A DNA stretch of 64,000 nucleotides from Phymatolithon calcareum (Eukaryota; Rhodophyta; Florideophyceae; Hapalidiales). Under the pieces are notes generated by a model. The model was not told the DNA's origin. It did no database searches and saw only the letters and a list, made by a program, of their open reading frames with translations. The stretch lies in the NCBI GenBank assembly GCA_977006965.1, contig OZ345384.1, forward strand, positions 62,001-126,000. The letters are read 5' to 3'. Below, piece by piece: positions 40,084 to 52,369 of this stretch; positions within the stretch are counted from its first letter, which is position 1; every line of letters begins with the position of its first letter. A program made the position numbers and the translations under genes.

Positions 40084-42473
40084 GTCTAAAAAGTAAACAA
40101 TAGCATTGTTGAGGAAGAAAATTTTCGCCGGCATTTGAGCTTCTCTCTTAATTTGTTCCACAGGATTGCACATTTCAATGTATTCCACGTCGTCCTGTTA
40201 TTCTCATTCTTCTCAATGCCGGCAAACAACGATAGTTTCTCTTGCATAAGCGTTGCACTCCAAAGTGGTTTAGTGAAATGTAGTGGTACTGTACGTCAGA
40301 GCTGTACCTCACGGCTACTCAATGGAGGTCAATACCACGCAACGCCGTCGGCAACAATTTCAGTTGTCTACAATATCTGTGCATATTTGCACCTCTTTTA
40401 ACATTGTGGCACAGCGCAATAGACGAGTACAGTACGCGCCAAGCTGTGAGACTTAGGATTCACACCACTGTTGAGAGAGATTCGTATGCCATCACCAAAA
40501 TGTAAAGAATAGGTGCTTGTTACAACAGAGGACTAACGCATTGCTTTCCCCGCGTCCTTATGCATTACTGTCAGCTGTGCACTACCCTTCGTTACCAGGC
40601 AAAAATTGTACAAGTCGTTTCACATCGTTCATCAAATTACGAGCCCGCACACTCACCGAGACAGCCACAAACCATCGGAATTTTAGCACTTCCGACACGG
40701 CAACCTTAAAAAAGCGATAGAAGAATGAGTTCTCTTCATCTGGGACAACGGCGGAGCTCTTGGTCCAATACTACCATGCAGCAACCGAGCCTGTGTTTCC
40801 AAAACAGGAAGCAGTTCAGCCCCGGGGGCATGACGTCGTGGAGAGCCTTCATGTGGCTCAGGAATACCACCTGAATTCATAGCGCCACCTGCGCTGCTCA
40901 AAGCACTGCCACCCACAGGCCGTGAAATGTTCTCCAGTTCAATGCAGCTGAAATCGTGCGAAGCGTCATAACAAGACCCAGCGCCTTTGACTTTTGAAAT
41001 GCCTCCAAAACCACAGTAATCATCGGCTCATCCACTAAATGTGGCTTCCCAACAATCCGTAACTCGTATACCACCCACAGCACACATATTTGTATTGCCT
41101 TGACCACCACAGTCTGCCATCGTTCCTCAAGAAGACGCTTGACATCGACCAGCAGGAGTACGGACCATGAGCACATACTTGATCGATCTCACACGGATTT
41201 TGTCTTACAAAACATAGAGCATCGTCATACCCCTGGCCCAGTCTCCGGTGATTATCGGCACAAGGCGGCCACCGTTGCAATAGTAAAATACTACGAGAGT
41301 GAGAAGCTGCCCCACAAGAGCGACCCAGAAGCAAATACGACGCTTCTCTTCCACATGTTGTTGCCTGTACATTGCGCGCAGTATATGGTGAATGGCCTTG
41401 AACGAAACGGACAAGAAGATGACTATGAGCTCCAAGTTACTAGTGTCTTCGCGCCAAGGAAAAACCGCGATGTGCAACAAGAACAAATGTGTTGGCAATG
41501 GGTCAACAATCAGATTGTCGCGCCTGAAGACGGAGAAAAGCCAAATCGATAGCTCGGGGACGGCAATGCAAGGCAGGAGGAAACATTCTCGTTGAAGAAT
41601 GAGTGAGGAGGGTACTTGCTGCGGTATTGGGGCCATTCAGAAGGGAGTGCAGGACAACGAGAGGAATAACGCCACGGAAGGCGATTGTTTTGCGAAGAAG
41701 GCGACTGACAATCATGTTGAGCTATTGGATGCGTAAAATACAGATTGTCATACATAGAATGTTGTCCTTGCTGTTTTCCCAAAAGCTTAAAATTTTTCAG
41801 GAGGACAGGCCTGTCATGACGCATGACACTGCCGAGATCCAATTATAGCACAGTACGTACTGTACGTACAGTATATCTTCTAAATTAGCTCTCGCCAAAA
41901 CATATCACCAATCGTGATACGAGAAGTTGAACAGCAGCAGAGAACCATGATCGGCTTGGCAAAAATGATTGTTCTTCTAAATGCAGTTAAAGCGCTCTTT
42001 ACGATGCATTCTCCTGGTGGTGATTGCGATACAAAAAATGACATCCACTCCGTGCATGAATCATACGAGTAGCACTCGTTCGAGAAAGCAATCCACTGTA
42101 CTGATGCCTACGAAACTAAATTATGAGAAAATGTTAGCGAAAGCTTGAGTTTTTCCCTTGGTGCAGCCAGGAATATCACTCCCTGAGTATCTCCAGGGAC
42201 GCGATGCAAGAAAGGAGTAGAAGTACAGTGGAAAGACATGAAGATAGGTGTAAGGCGGAAACAGCAGTACTGCTTCTTCCTCTCTTCTTATATCTGACAC
42301 TGCGTCATTCACTGTTTCTTACCGGACACAAGAGAATGTAAAGGTGTACAGCATACTACTGTACCTGTCGATAAATCGCGCGGGTGTCAAAGGTGCAAAG
42401 AATGCGTTTTTGAGTATCTTTAGTACTCGATGCATGATGTAAATTTCCGTTTTCGATAATCATGTTGCATGAT
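40084..42473. other. No gene assigned; overlapping frames near 41 kb
   Basis: Frames of 100-150 codons overlap on both strands between 40683 and 41850 (41100-41552 plus; 41205-41636 minus), and neither shows a recognised family. Near 41850-41875 the sequence AGTACGTACTGTACGTAC is palindromic. The remainder holds short frames only. Confidence 0.35.
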
Positions 42474-43960
42474 AAGTGTATGTGTAATAGAGTAACGTTC
42501 CCATGCCGTTCACTTCGTGCCAGTCCGATAACAATCCGTTCTCTGTATGTTCACCAGATACGCTCTCTGTAGTTAGACTTCATAGGTAAAGAAGCTCTCT
42601 CCAGCAGAGGAATTTCAGCATCAACTAAAGATCTACCCTTTCAACACAAATCCATCCACTGATTACAATTGGAAGCACCGGCATTTCCGATCAAAGTCCC
42701 GCATCCTTGCAAGGCCGCAAACCGCCCGCACTTTGGAGAACCGATAGCCCCGGTGGCGCACAGTCTAACACTCCGGCTGCAGCTGAATTTGTAGCCCTCA
42801 TAGATAAGCTGAACGAGATTCAGATCACAGCTTTCACCCAAAACTCCATCATCGAGACTCTTCAAGTCAAAGACGAAAAGGGCAGCAACGCCTTCAACGG
42901 TAGTTCTAACGACAGGCTGGTCCAGCCCCTTCGAGCATATCTACGCAAGAAGGCTTTTCGCGTTCTCTCAAAGACCCACCCGTTCCTATATTTCCGGGAA
43001 AGACGGACGAGAGAACCACAACCATGGTCAGTGGATTTATCTGCAATGTCCGAAAAACTGGAGCGATCACCAACGTCTCAGAAAGCAAACTCCTTGAATT
43101 AGCCGAATGTCAAATGCAAGACAAAGCAGCAGCGTAATCGCTGAATTTGTGCCGCATGACGAACGCGCTAGAGTAAAGGCACGTCTGACGAGTTCGGAAC
43201 TCAAGACTACGAAGCAAGCAAAGCCTCCAACGCCACCGAAGGAGAGTACCCGCAACTCCACATCCAAGGACAGCGCCATAACAAGCAAGGATCTCAAGAC
43301 TTTATGCTGGGTGCCAGTCAAACAAGGCGAGAGAAAAATCTACCGTGGAGCCCATCGATGCTGAAAATATGGTATTCATGTCTAGATCCATCCGCTTTAC
43401 CCTTTCCGCAAGTATTATGTACTCAGCGACCGACCTAACCATTTTCCACAGTCGACCCTACGAGTGCTTCACAATCAAAACCTCAAGCGATCGCGGTCCG
43501 CATTCTACTGTCGTTGACGCCGGCCGGACTAAGGAACAAGTGGTTATTGCAATTGTAAACAAGAAGCGCGAGGAGCGAAGTCTTGTGACTGCCGCGAGCA
43601 AGTCTGAAATATTGCATGGGCTTGGTCAAAGAATATGAAGCCAGGATAAGGACGTGCAGTGTCAAAAATGGGACAATTGAAGCAAAGTAACGTTCAAAAG
43701 CCGTTCACTCTGTGTTCACCGACACTGGCGTGGATCGACACTAGTCTAATTTTGTCAACGGCACTGGCGTGGACCGACACTAGTCTAGTTCTTTGACCTA
43801 TAGCGCACCACTACGGAAACACTCTCTAGATAGACTACTTAAACAAGATAGCCTTCTCCAGTAGAGGGAAACAGCCATGCAACGAAGCATTAACGTCAGC
43901 ATGACGACCGTCAACTAAAGATAACAAGCCTTTCGAACAAAGCACCATCCGCTGGTTACA
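42474..43960 (+). mobile_element. Decayed Ty3-like LTR element with gag remnant only
   Basis: Two related segments, about 42474-42667 and 43661-43960, share blocks such as AGTAACGTTC, CATCAACTAAAGAT and GGTTACAATT and both end TTACA; they are interpreted as diverged LTRs. After the left one, TGGAAGCACCGG (from 42670) sits where a primer-binding site is expected. Between them, frames on the plus strand read VSGFICNVRKTGAITNVSES with LLELAECQMQDKAAA, then EFVPHDERARVKARLTSSEL, resembling the Ty3 gag core in broken frames. Protease and polymerase are missing. No target duplication was found. Confidence 0.5.
43716..43795. repeat. 40-bp tandem duplication inside the right LTR-like segment
   Basis: Two adjacent units each contain GGCACTGGCGTGGACCGACA or a close variant followed by CTAGTCTA. 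The left LTR-like segment lacks this duplication, so it arose after the copies separated. Confidence 0.8.
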
Positions 43961-45345
43961 ATTCGCGCATTAGCGGCCAAGTACGTAGAAAGCTTCCATT
44001 ACATTCGGTGGCCAAACTGCGAACCCACATCAAATTTCACACCACTCTCGATATATCGCAGCAACTCTGTGCGCGTAGCCGCCGACGTCAGCTTACCATC
44101 CCCTCATATAGGCACCGTCGCGCGAGAAGCGCATGTCGTCCCGCAGCGCCTTGACCTTCTCCCACACGTGCAGCACTATTGTTCATCACTTTCTTCGTCT
44201 CATCTCGCGGCTTGCGCGCAAGAGCCTGGCAGATGCACGCAATCTTCTGCTCGCAAACGCGGGCCGGGAAGAATTTCCTTGCGAAAGCGTGGTCGCCAAG
44301 GCAGAGCGGCGACAGGCAGACGCCCGGTCCGAGAGCTAGTTTGCGGTAAACTTGCAGGAAGTTCTTTCTTTCTTTCTTTTACTGCGGGATTTCTCGAAGC
44401 TGATGGAACAACTCCGCATCCTTACGGCTCTAGTAGACTTTAACAGATACGAGTGGTACTTGATGTCACAACAGCTGTCCAAGCCGCACAAGGTGCAGAT
44501 CATGGTCCAGCTTAACGTCCATATCGCTACGCAGCCAGTCTTCATTCGCCATCCTTCAAAGGAATTCCCCGGGTTGGAAACCATTTAGGACGATCACGGT
44601 AGCTAATCATCACGCTACCTTCTGACTTCACTGTGGAGAAAGAGATTTCAAAGGAGCTCCACCAATACCCGTCTTACTTTGGGTGGGAGCGCAATAGCTT
44701 GCATCGCCACGCAAAGATCGTCCTATTACAATTTTCCCTGAGTTGTCCTGATTCTCATTCCTAGCCACACCTGCAGCTTCGACAGTAGAACGGTGCAAGG
44801 CGCCTTGAGTGTGGTCCTGCAAGGACGGCGCGGAATCGTTCTTTGCGTCATTCGAGCGCCTTCGTTTTCGCATGAGGTGAATGCACACTCGAGGTTCCCG
44901 AGGTGCTTGACATCCACAGCGCTTGCTCTTGTTCCACAGTTAAGAGTGATGCAAACCTGACCATGAGCCCACAAAAGAAACATGACAAGCCCGTCGGATA
45001 ACACACTGCCATAACTTTTGCCGATAAATGTAAATAATATTCCACTCGTTTTGTGCACAATAGCACCATTGACTGAAGATGCACACAGGATATGTGATGA
45101 GCCAATGCTCAAGATTTGGTTGGCGACTCGAACCATGTACACCGCAAAAGCTTACAGGAAACTTAACTCTGCATCAGAAGAATTTTCTCGTGTGTATTGC
45201 AAAGAACGCTTTTCGTGAGAATTTGGACAGAAATGCAGAAGTGATTGAACGAGCTATCTGTAACCATCCGTAAAGCTAATGACCATCAAATTGAGAGTAA
45301 ATGAAACAAGATTGCATTGTTTTCAGCGCAGGCAGGCGGGCACGC
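43961..45345. other. No gene assigned
   Basis: Several 80-140 codon frames lie on both strands (44069-44443 plus; 44726-45142 minus) but none shows a motif. A TTTC microsatellite of four units is at about 44365-44380. Confidence 0.35.
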
Positions 45346-46171
45346 CTAGCATCTGCATCTCTGGCAGTAGTTGTGGTGTTTCCACAACTTCGCGCGTTGC
45401 TCCCACCAAAGCTGAGACTCACTCGGGCCCCTGGTACCCGTCTGCACGGGTGGCATCCATTTGCACCCAGACTTCTTCGACTCATTGTGGTTCGAGAATT
45501 TCTTCTGCGTCACTCTCTTGGTCGCCGCCGCCTCCTCGTTCGCCATCTCGTCAAGCTTCTGCTCGTTCATATTCAATTCAATGGCCGTTTTCTCCTGACT
45601 AATCGGTGCCCATTTCACGTCTGCGCATTTCCAACCTCGTTCCTAAGGTCACGGAGATAAACCTTCTTCTGTTTGTTCGGCGAAACAAACTCACCCGGCA
45701 CATTTGCTTCAGGCTTTACATTCTTGCATTTCCCCCCGTCACATTCGCCAACATATTTGCTTGTACTCACACATTTTCCCTTCGGCACATCAATGCGATG
45801 ATGCGTCCAGGAAACAAACGTCGGTGTGTATTCCGCCTCTAACGCGGCCCCTCACTGAATTGATCGTGAACACAGGCTCAATAATCCGAGAAAAATGCAC
45901 GCTTGCGCTTCCAGTGGTTGCCACCGTACCAGACCATTGCATATACGTAGTCACCGTCAGGAAACATCTTGGGAACGTTCATCTTGTTTGGATACGCAAA
46001 TCCATTCCTGTCAGCCCCGCATGCATCCCTCTGCGTCTTCGCCATACCAGGATTAATGCATTGATAGCGATTCTGCGTCCAACAAGGACACAGCAGAATC
46101 TCTATGTCGGCGCAATACGAGGGAATTCGGCGCTGGGGACATGACGGCTGGCGGCCGCGGACTGCTACCAT
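45346..46171 (-). pseudogene. Degraded secreted-protein-like gene, possibly LPMO/chitin-binding type
   Basis: Three minus-strand frames read in order as one gene. The first holds CPCWTQNRYQCINPGM, NVPKMFPDGDYVYAMVWYGG and RKRAFFSDY (46171-45878). The next holds SWTHHRIDVPKGKCVSTSKY and GECDGGKCKNVKP (about 45840-45700). The last is a Lys/Glu-rich tail (45618-45346). The pattern P-x-G-x-Y-x-x-x-x-x-W-Y-G-G followed by Y-x-x-C resembles the end of secreted LPMO-like or chitin-binding type 4 proteins. No signal peptide or N-terminal His was found, and the frames are offset. Introns instead of frameshifts are possible. The family call is tentative. Confidence 0.35.
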
Positions 46172-47371
46172 ACTGTAGCACTTGTGTTACAGGTCTTCTC
46201 CGCTTCCGGCGCCGTTGTCATTTCTCGGTCGCGAATGAGCGTTGCGCAGGCGTCGCTCTGCTCCACGCCATGCATGCATATCAGCGAGGGCAGTCATAAA
46301 AGTTCCGTACGGCGCATGGCGGACCTGTCCCCGGCGCGGACCTGTCCCATAATAAAAGATTGCTCAGAGAGAAGATTAAAGCATTACAGTAATTAAAATT
46401 TGGGTCAATTACAACTGTATTGACACTGCACCTTGCGCGTTATGAGGCCATGCCCGCACGGATGATAGCTGTTCTACTTGTCTATATGGCCTCAGAACAT
46501 AATAGAGAAATGTCTTACTGGAAGAGAAAAACAAAATCATTATTGTTCAACTAGCACTGTAATCACATTGCACCTGTGTCACGTGTGGATATGTCCCCCA
46601 AAAAAATAGTCATTTTTCCAAGGACAAGCCGGAAAGATCACATGATCTATTTCTGTGAAAAATAGCTCATCACTTGCGGCTTCGTTGCTGCTATTTATCC
46701 AGCTATTTATGCCAGCGCTGCAAAATCAGTCGTGGCACGGCAGCGTTTACAGCACTTGAATTGTACATTCCCTAGGCTGCCTACAGCTCGAAATGTCTTG
46801 GCAGAATTCGATTGGTCGTCGTCAAACGCCGGTGGTGTCAGAGTGCTACCTGAATCTCAATTTGTGATACAAATATTTCCTCATAATTAACAGGACACAA
46901 CGCAGCGCACATTTTTCATTCTGTTTATGTAACTTCAAATTTCTGCTCTTATCTCCCGCCTAATTTCGAGTCTAGAATAATCCCGGATCGATAAAGAATT
47001 CAATTTGATTGGCTAAATCTTCAAATGAATATTCCATGTCCAAAGTGATCTCGGATCAATGTACACTTTTCCTTCACACAACTGTGTTCTAAGTATGTCT
47101 TGTCATCCGAGTAAAGCAGAACGATCTCTATCAATCTAATGCCGCTGGGCACTATATCAGCATATTCTCTTATATATAGGGAAAATACAACAATGTTGGA
47201 AAAGAAGGAGAGAGATTTAGAGTTTGTTCGCAAAGCTTAGGTTACATGTCAGCTCTGCAATTTTAGGAACCGCTTCTTTACATGAAACACAGAAGCTCTG
47301 CACTATGTACTGGATATTAGTGAAAAACTAAGAAGTTCGATCTCCAATTGTTTTTAAAAAATGGTTTAATC
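46172..47371. other. No gene recognised
   Basis: AT-rich sequence downstream of the SET gene, with short frames only. It likely includes that gene's trailing region. Confidence 0.4.
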
Positions 47372-49150
47372 CTAGGACCAATTCGCATACTTCTCGCCAT
47401 AGTCGACAAAGAGCTCCTCTCCTGCTGGGATATCCTCAGAGGTCTGTAAAGTGACCAAGAATGGGTCCTTCAAGTTAGTATTATTAATGGCACAGACCTT
47501 ACATTCGAAAATGCAGTTCGGCTCTTTTTTGGAGTCGCCTTCCACTCTTCCCAAGCACCGGGGATCATTCACCTTTCCTGCAATGCAGTACTCGGGCGCG
47601 ACAAGAAATATGCCAGATGAATTGACCTCGATCGCATATTTCTTGAACTGATCAGCAGTGCAGCCAAAAAGTGTACTCCCGTACACATCATCCCTTGTCT
47701 CTCCCACCTCTAGATCGTGGTACACTATTGTACCATTGTACCATCCAATCACAGTCCCTTTTTGCAAGTCAACTTTAGCGAACACACCGAGACCGGAGTT
47801 AGGGATAGTAGACGGGCCAACGCGAACATTATACTGCATTTCATCAACTGAAAGTAGGGAGAACGGAGGCATTTGCGCAAACTGCTGCTGAAAATGCACC
47901 GGCCATTCGTCCAACGAGAGAGATCCCAGCCTCTCCTCCCAGTTCCAGCACTGATAGAAGACGACGAAATGCCTTATTATGTGCTTAGGAAGCAACGAAA
48001 ATGTAGGCATACCCTCTGGCGGCTTTAGGGAAGAATGTCTCTTAACGGCAGACAATTCTTCAAGAATGGACCATACAGAGTTTGGAATTAGGCCTTTCAA
48101 AGGGCAAGGCTTCTTCACTGGACCATGCAATTCTTTAAAAGAATCGAAGTTTGTGGCAACAGTGCGCAACGATTCCATACCTTTCCAGAACGACACGAAA
48201 AACGCTGATGCAATCGATCGGAGTCTCTTGTTCTCACTTGTTGTTCGTTTTTTGACAATGTCATATTCGCAGTGGCTTCTACCAACAGGCGCCAAGTCGG
48301 TAAACACTGTCCATTTGTGACACTTACTGGCGAAAAAGCCTTCTCTTAAAACTTTTAGATCCATTGTCCGAAAGTCGAAGATCAGATAAGGAGTAAATAG
48401 ATCTTCAATCGATGGTGAATTGAAGAGTTTCATGGCCATCTCCGTCCATCCAGCCACAAATGATTTCACGGCAATCGAAAATCCTTCAATATTACCGTGC
48501 GTGATCGAAATGATCTTTCCCTGGCCAAGGCTTGTATTCGCTTGTTTCTTCTTCTTCTCAAAGTGCCAGCAAACAAGCATGACAAGAATTAACTCAAAAG
48601 AAGTAGAGAGTCCAGCCTTGAATATTCCATCGAAAACCTTCTTCCCCAATATCTGCTTGGGCTTTAAATCTGGCGTTCTCGCTTGGAAGTACATCCAAGA
48701 TATATCAGCCTGTGCTCCTGCGTACAGCGGCCGACCTGACACGAGATGATAAATTTGCCACGCACGAAAGTCCCAAGACTCTTGATCAGACATAATGAAA
48801 ATTGGATACAAAGCAGATGTAACTCTGTACGCGGCGCGCATGGTAGTCGTGTTTAGTGCTCTGTCTAGAACCCCTCCCGTGTCCTCATTGAACATGACTT
48901 GGCTGTACTGAGTGCTATCCCACTTGATGAGTGGTACTTGTTTTCTAAAATCTTTGAACCTGGCCTTTAGAAGTACCTCCTTCTCGCAAACCTGTCCTTC
49001 AATCATCTTCGTAGTTAGAAATCCGAGTACCATTACCATATCAGGGAATTCCACCTCCAAAACATCTCCCCTTGCTAACGACTCGATGTAGTCTCGCAAA
49101 AACTTGGCGTCATTCTGGAAGTTCTTCAGCTTGTCTACGTTTTCGGACAT
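47372..49150 (-). CDS. SET-domain protein, 592 residues
   Basis: A single intact frame runs from the ATG at 49150 to a TAG at 47372. About 430 N-terminal residues, rich in aromatic and charged residues, have no recognised domain. The C-terminal 160 residues form a SET domain: STIPNSGLGVFAKVDLQKGT and IGWYNGTIVY (the G-x-G-x-F-A start), KEPNCIFECKVCAINNTN in place of the usual NHSCxPN block, and IPAGEELFVDYGEKY at the end with the catalytic-site Tyr. SET proteins transfer methyl groups from S-adenosylmethionine to lysine on histones or other proteins. The altered NHSC block may affect substrate or activity. It is single-copy here, unbroken, and free of transposon features, so it is the best host gene in the window. 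Confidence 0.85.
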   Translation of the reverse strand: MSENVDKLKNFQNDAKFLRDYIESLARGDVLEVEFPDMVMVLGFLTTKMIEGQVCEKEVLLKARFKDFRKQVPLIKWDSTQYSQVMFNEDTGGVLDRALNTTTMRAAYRVTSALYPIFIMSDQESWDFRAWQIYHLVSGRPLYAGAQADISWMYFQARTPDLKPKQILGKKVFDGIFKAGLSTSFELILVMLVCWHFEKKKKQANTSLGQGKIISITHGNIEGFSIAVKSFVAGWTEMAMKLFNSPSIEDLFTPYLIFDFRTMDLKVLREGFFASKCHKWTVFTDLAPVGRSHCEYDIVKKRTTSENKRLRSIASAFFVSFWKGMESLRTVATNFDSFKELHGPVKKPCPLKGLIPNSVWSILEELSAVKRHSSLKPPEGMPTFSLLPKHIIRHFVVFYQCWNWEERLGSLSLDEWPVHFQQQFAQMPPFSLLSVDEMQYNVRVGPSTIPNSGLGVFAKVDLQKGTVIGWYNGTIVYHDLEVGETRDDVYGSTLFGCTADQFKKYAIEVNSSGIFLVAPEYCIAGKVNDPRCLGRVEGDSKKEPNCIFECKVCAINNTNLKDPFLVTLQTSEDIPAGEELFVDYGEKYANWS

Positions 49151-49929
49151 ATCCAGACTCACTGAGACGTCTTCGACTTGTTCCGACCTTTCTTCTTAGC
49201 ATTATGGCAGTATAGATGGTTAAATACGATTCCGAATCACTTCTCGCAACCAATGAAAATATGACACGTTATGAGAAGTCTGCGAATTCGAAAAAGGGAA
49301 CAATTCTGGTTATATTGGCAATAGAATTTTAGTGGTCATTGTGACACGAATGATGTCCATATTACATGTTTACAAGACGACACGCTACTCAGACAGAAAC
49401 GGTTCAGTGTCAGAACATGAAGCAAACACAGTGTCCTGATACGTTTGGGCTAGTTCCGCTTTGCTGACAAGAAATTATCACAGGGAGTAGGGACGTCAAT
49501 CTCACACTTTAATGAAAGGGAATGGCTAAAAGAGAACAAATGATTGCATGACAACGAATTTGAGTGGGGTTCATAGAAATATTGTAATTAAGTCAGTTGT
49601 AGTGCGTGCTAAAAATTTCATCGTCACCTGATTAGAACCCCCAATTAGCCAATGAAACGGAAGTCTTTCTCGCTTTGCGATCATTTTTGCGTTGGATATC
49701 AGTTTGATAAATTAGCCAATCAATGTGAAGGTTTTATCGATCCGGAATCGCTTTCTGATTATACTGAATAGATTTCGTAAGGACAGAGAGAGTGAAAGCA
49801 AACATAATCGAGGAAACTTGCTACATGGTCTGCAAAAATCGGGAAAGTTCCGTAATCGGAGCCCATTTTGTGGTTACGATATACGCTAGCTGGATGTAGA
49901 AAAATCCAGCACTTCCGTACAGAGTCTAC
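49151..49929. other. Upstream region of the SET gene
   Basis: No gene is recognised. The region contains the expected promoter of the SET gene, but no TATA box or other site could be assigned with confidence. Confidence 0.35.
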
Positions 49930-50180
49930 TTGCTGAGCCGGAAGTCATCGAAAGCGGCAGTGTGAGCTTTGTTTCGCGCAGCGAAGTGAAACCACTCGGT
50001 GTGAAAGTTAACAGCAACTACCGCGCTACATGCCCTTGCCGCCACTTTGCACAGCACCGGAGAGCATGTACCCTCTTTTTCGTTACACATTTGTACAAGG
50101 GGACCAGCTTGCAATCCGAAATGAGGGCCAGTCATTGCTTCTCGTGCGGAAACAGCGGTCATGCACCAGCGACCATGTAG
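49930..50180 (+). pseudogene. MULE transposase remnant: SWIM finger and zinc knuckle (copy 1)
   Basis: The plus-strand frame reads VKVNSNYRATCPCRHF then AQHRRACTLFF, a SWIM zinc finger (CxC...CxH) in which the final His is Leu. About 30 residues later, CFSCGNSGHAPATM is a CCHC knuckle whose last Cys is lost just before a stop. A SWIM finger followed by a knuckle is the usual C-terminus of Mutator-like transposases. The catalytic domain is absent. It is the counterpart of the minus-strand copy at 53.1-53.7 kb. Confidence 0.65.
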
Positions 50181-50869
50181 ACAGGTTTGTTTTGCACTCT
50201 TGTATGCTTCTAAACGCTTGGTGCAGCATCGGGTCGCTTCGACCCGTGCACAAAGGACGTATTCGGCTGTCGAAAACACGGGGAGAAGAACACGAGGGCG
50301 GCATCACGCGTGCTGCGAGAGAAAATAGATAAAGCGTCTCCGACTATGATATTGACCTCAAGGCCTGCGATGACTATGAATCAACTTGAGACGAGGAGCA
50401 AAAGCAGAAAGAGAAGAGCATGAAATTAATTTTACTTTTTTGACAAGATTCCCGATATCGTACAACTATTCCGGCAAGGCTTACTCAGGTGAAAGAGCTG
50501 CTCTTCAATTATGTCTGGTATTCTATCTGAGCACCTACCATGGTCTGAACAAGACATTTTACTGCCGCATATAGTTATTTGCGTATAATAACGGACGTGT
50601 AGGGGGGAAATTGTATGTTTTTATTTTACAAGCCCTCAACGCCGGTATTCACCAACAACAGAGCAGCTTGGGTCTCAGTAACTACCCTCTGTAAAAATTC
50701 TATTCCAATTCACAATTGCTGCACTCATCTCCATCATCTCCAACTCTAGTATCCATCACTTGCTAGGTTCTTCTTCTTCGCAGAAAAAATTGCCGAGTAG
50801 GGCAAACCTCCGCTATCGGAGGTCTTCTCGGTGCGCTCGCATATCTTCCTTGGGGCTAATAAAGGGAAG
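50181..50869. other. No gene recognised
   Basis: Short frames only; no repeat partner was seen. Confidence 0.3.
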
Positions 50870-51215
50870 ACCTCTTGGGGGACAACTTTTGGGGTCTCTT
50901 AACATCAGGGGGAGCGCTTTTCAACGAGAGTTCGCTCGGGGGGACAGCTACATGTAGGTGCTCTTCAACAAGTGCTCTTTCGCGGAGACAACTTCGGGAG
51001 GCTTTTCAACGGGGCCTCGCTCGGCAAGAAAACTTCGGGAGATCTGAAAGGGATCTCGCTCGCGGGGGAAACTTGGAGGACGGCGTTCGTCAACGGAGGC
51101 TCGCTCGGGGGGACAACTTCGAGGTCGTTCAACGGAAGCCCTCATCTAGCTTGGCTCTAAGGAACGGAACTTCGCTCGGGGGGACGACTTCGGTGGGGAC
51201 TATCGGCACGGGTTC
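50870..51215. repeat. GC-rich minisatellite, roughly 45-bp units
   Basis: About seven degenerate units share the core TCGCTCGGGGGGACAACTTC followed by GAGG-type and TTCAACGG-type segments. Unit lengths are mostly near 39-57 bp. Plus-strand translation gives short blocks such as GDNFGRLFNGASLG and NGGSLGGTTSRSFN that look like weak pentapeptide repeats, but the frame does not stay open across all units. A minus-strand frame with PPERASVDE also exists. Treated as a tandem repeat of unproven coding potential. Confidence 0.75.
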
Positions 51216-52369
51216 CGGTTTCCGCCTCGGCGACAACAAGTCGTGCACCGTGTTTGATATCGATGGTTTCATACATTCAGCACGCAGCACGATTTCGCGG
51301 AGTGTTTCGGGTTCAGCACTCTTGACGTGGTCTTCAGCGGGCCAGCGTTCTTCATCGCGACAACTGATTTCGGTGGTGAAGCCGCCAAAATGCGGGCACT
51401 CGTCAACGCATTCGTCATGGTCACAAACACCGGCGCGGGCTACCCGCCCGCGCCGGAATTCTTCTGTTTCGTGTCTCGTGGGCCGTTCGGTCCGGTTCAG
51501 GTCACCTCTCTCCGGTCCCAAGTTGAGGTTAAATTGACGTGTAGTGGGAATTCTGTGAGGGTGCCCAAAAGTGCGATACAACCTGGCTTCTCGTCGGATT
51601 CTCCAACATTATCCAATGAAAGCACGTTTTTTGGCCACAATTGGTGCATAGCAGGCGCAATATGTACACGGACATCCACTAATAAATCGGTGTAACCCAG
51701 ATCATCCAGTGATGCTGCATTTCTGAGCAATTGCAATTAATTTAATTTATACAATGGCATCACTATCCTCTTCTCTGGAACCTGGATTATAAGATTCGCC
51801 GAGTGTGTCGGCATCGATTGCCGCAATTAGCACGTCAAGAACTGCTCGCGCTGCCACATGGTCCGTCTATGCGCGAAAACTCGGCAGTATCACTGATCTC
51901 TCTACCATGCGGGCTGTGGTGCACGCTCAAATGAGGTTTGGAAAGGAGAAATGCTTGGCAATGCAACAGCGCCGGATTACTTATTTATTACATAGAATCT
52001 GAAGAAACTAAAGTACACGTGTAGTTTCTGCAATATGATGTAGACTCACTCCTGGAATATTCTCGATATATGGATCCATGCAGTTATCGAGGGTTGACTG
52101 TAGAACAAAAACGTTTTGCTGACGTTTCACGGGAATCCCCAGTCCTTCGTTTTTTAATTTCCACAATCAAAACTCGGGCAATACACGGCGCCGATGCGCT
52201 AAGTGGCCCATCCACTTGCACAAGCCTGCAACACCAGACCTAAAATACAGTTTCCCGGGGGGAGTGTGAGGGGGGCGGAGCCTCCCTCACGAAGTCTAAG
52301 GCGAAGTTTTATCGGGTTTGTCTCCAATAATTATAAGCAGAAACCCTGCCATGAATGCATCTTTCCAAT
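51216..52369. other. No gene assigned
   Basis: Frames of about 120-220 codons from the minisatellite extend into this region on both strands (plus to 51537, minus 51129-51581) without a recognised family. Beyond 51740 only short frames are present. Confidence 0.3.

Noticed and set aside
50870-51215. Pentapeptide-repeat protein gene
   Set aside because: The suggestive blocks do not stay in one frame over the array and no start and stop enclose them cleanly.
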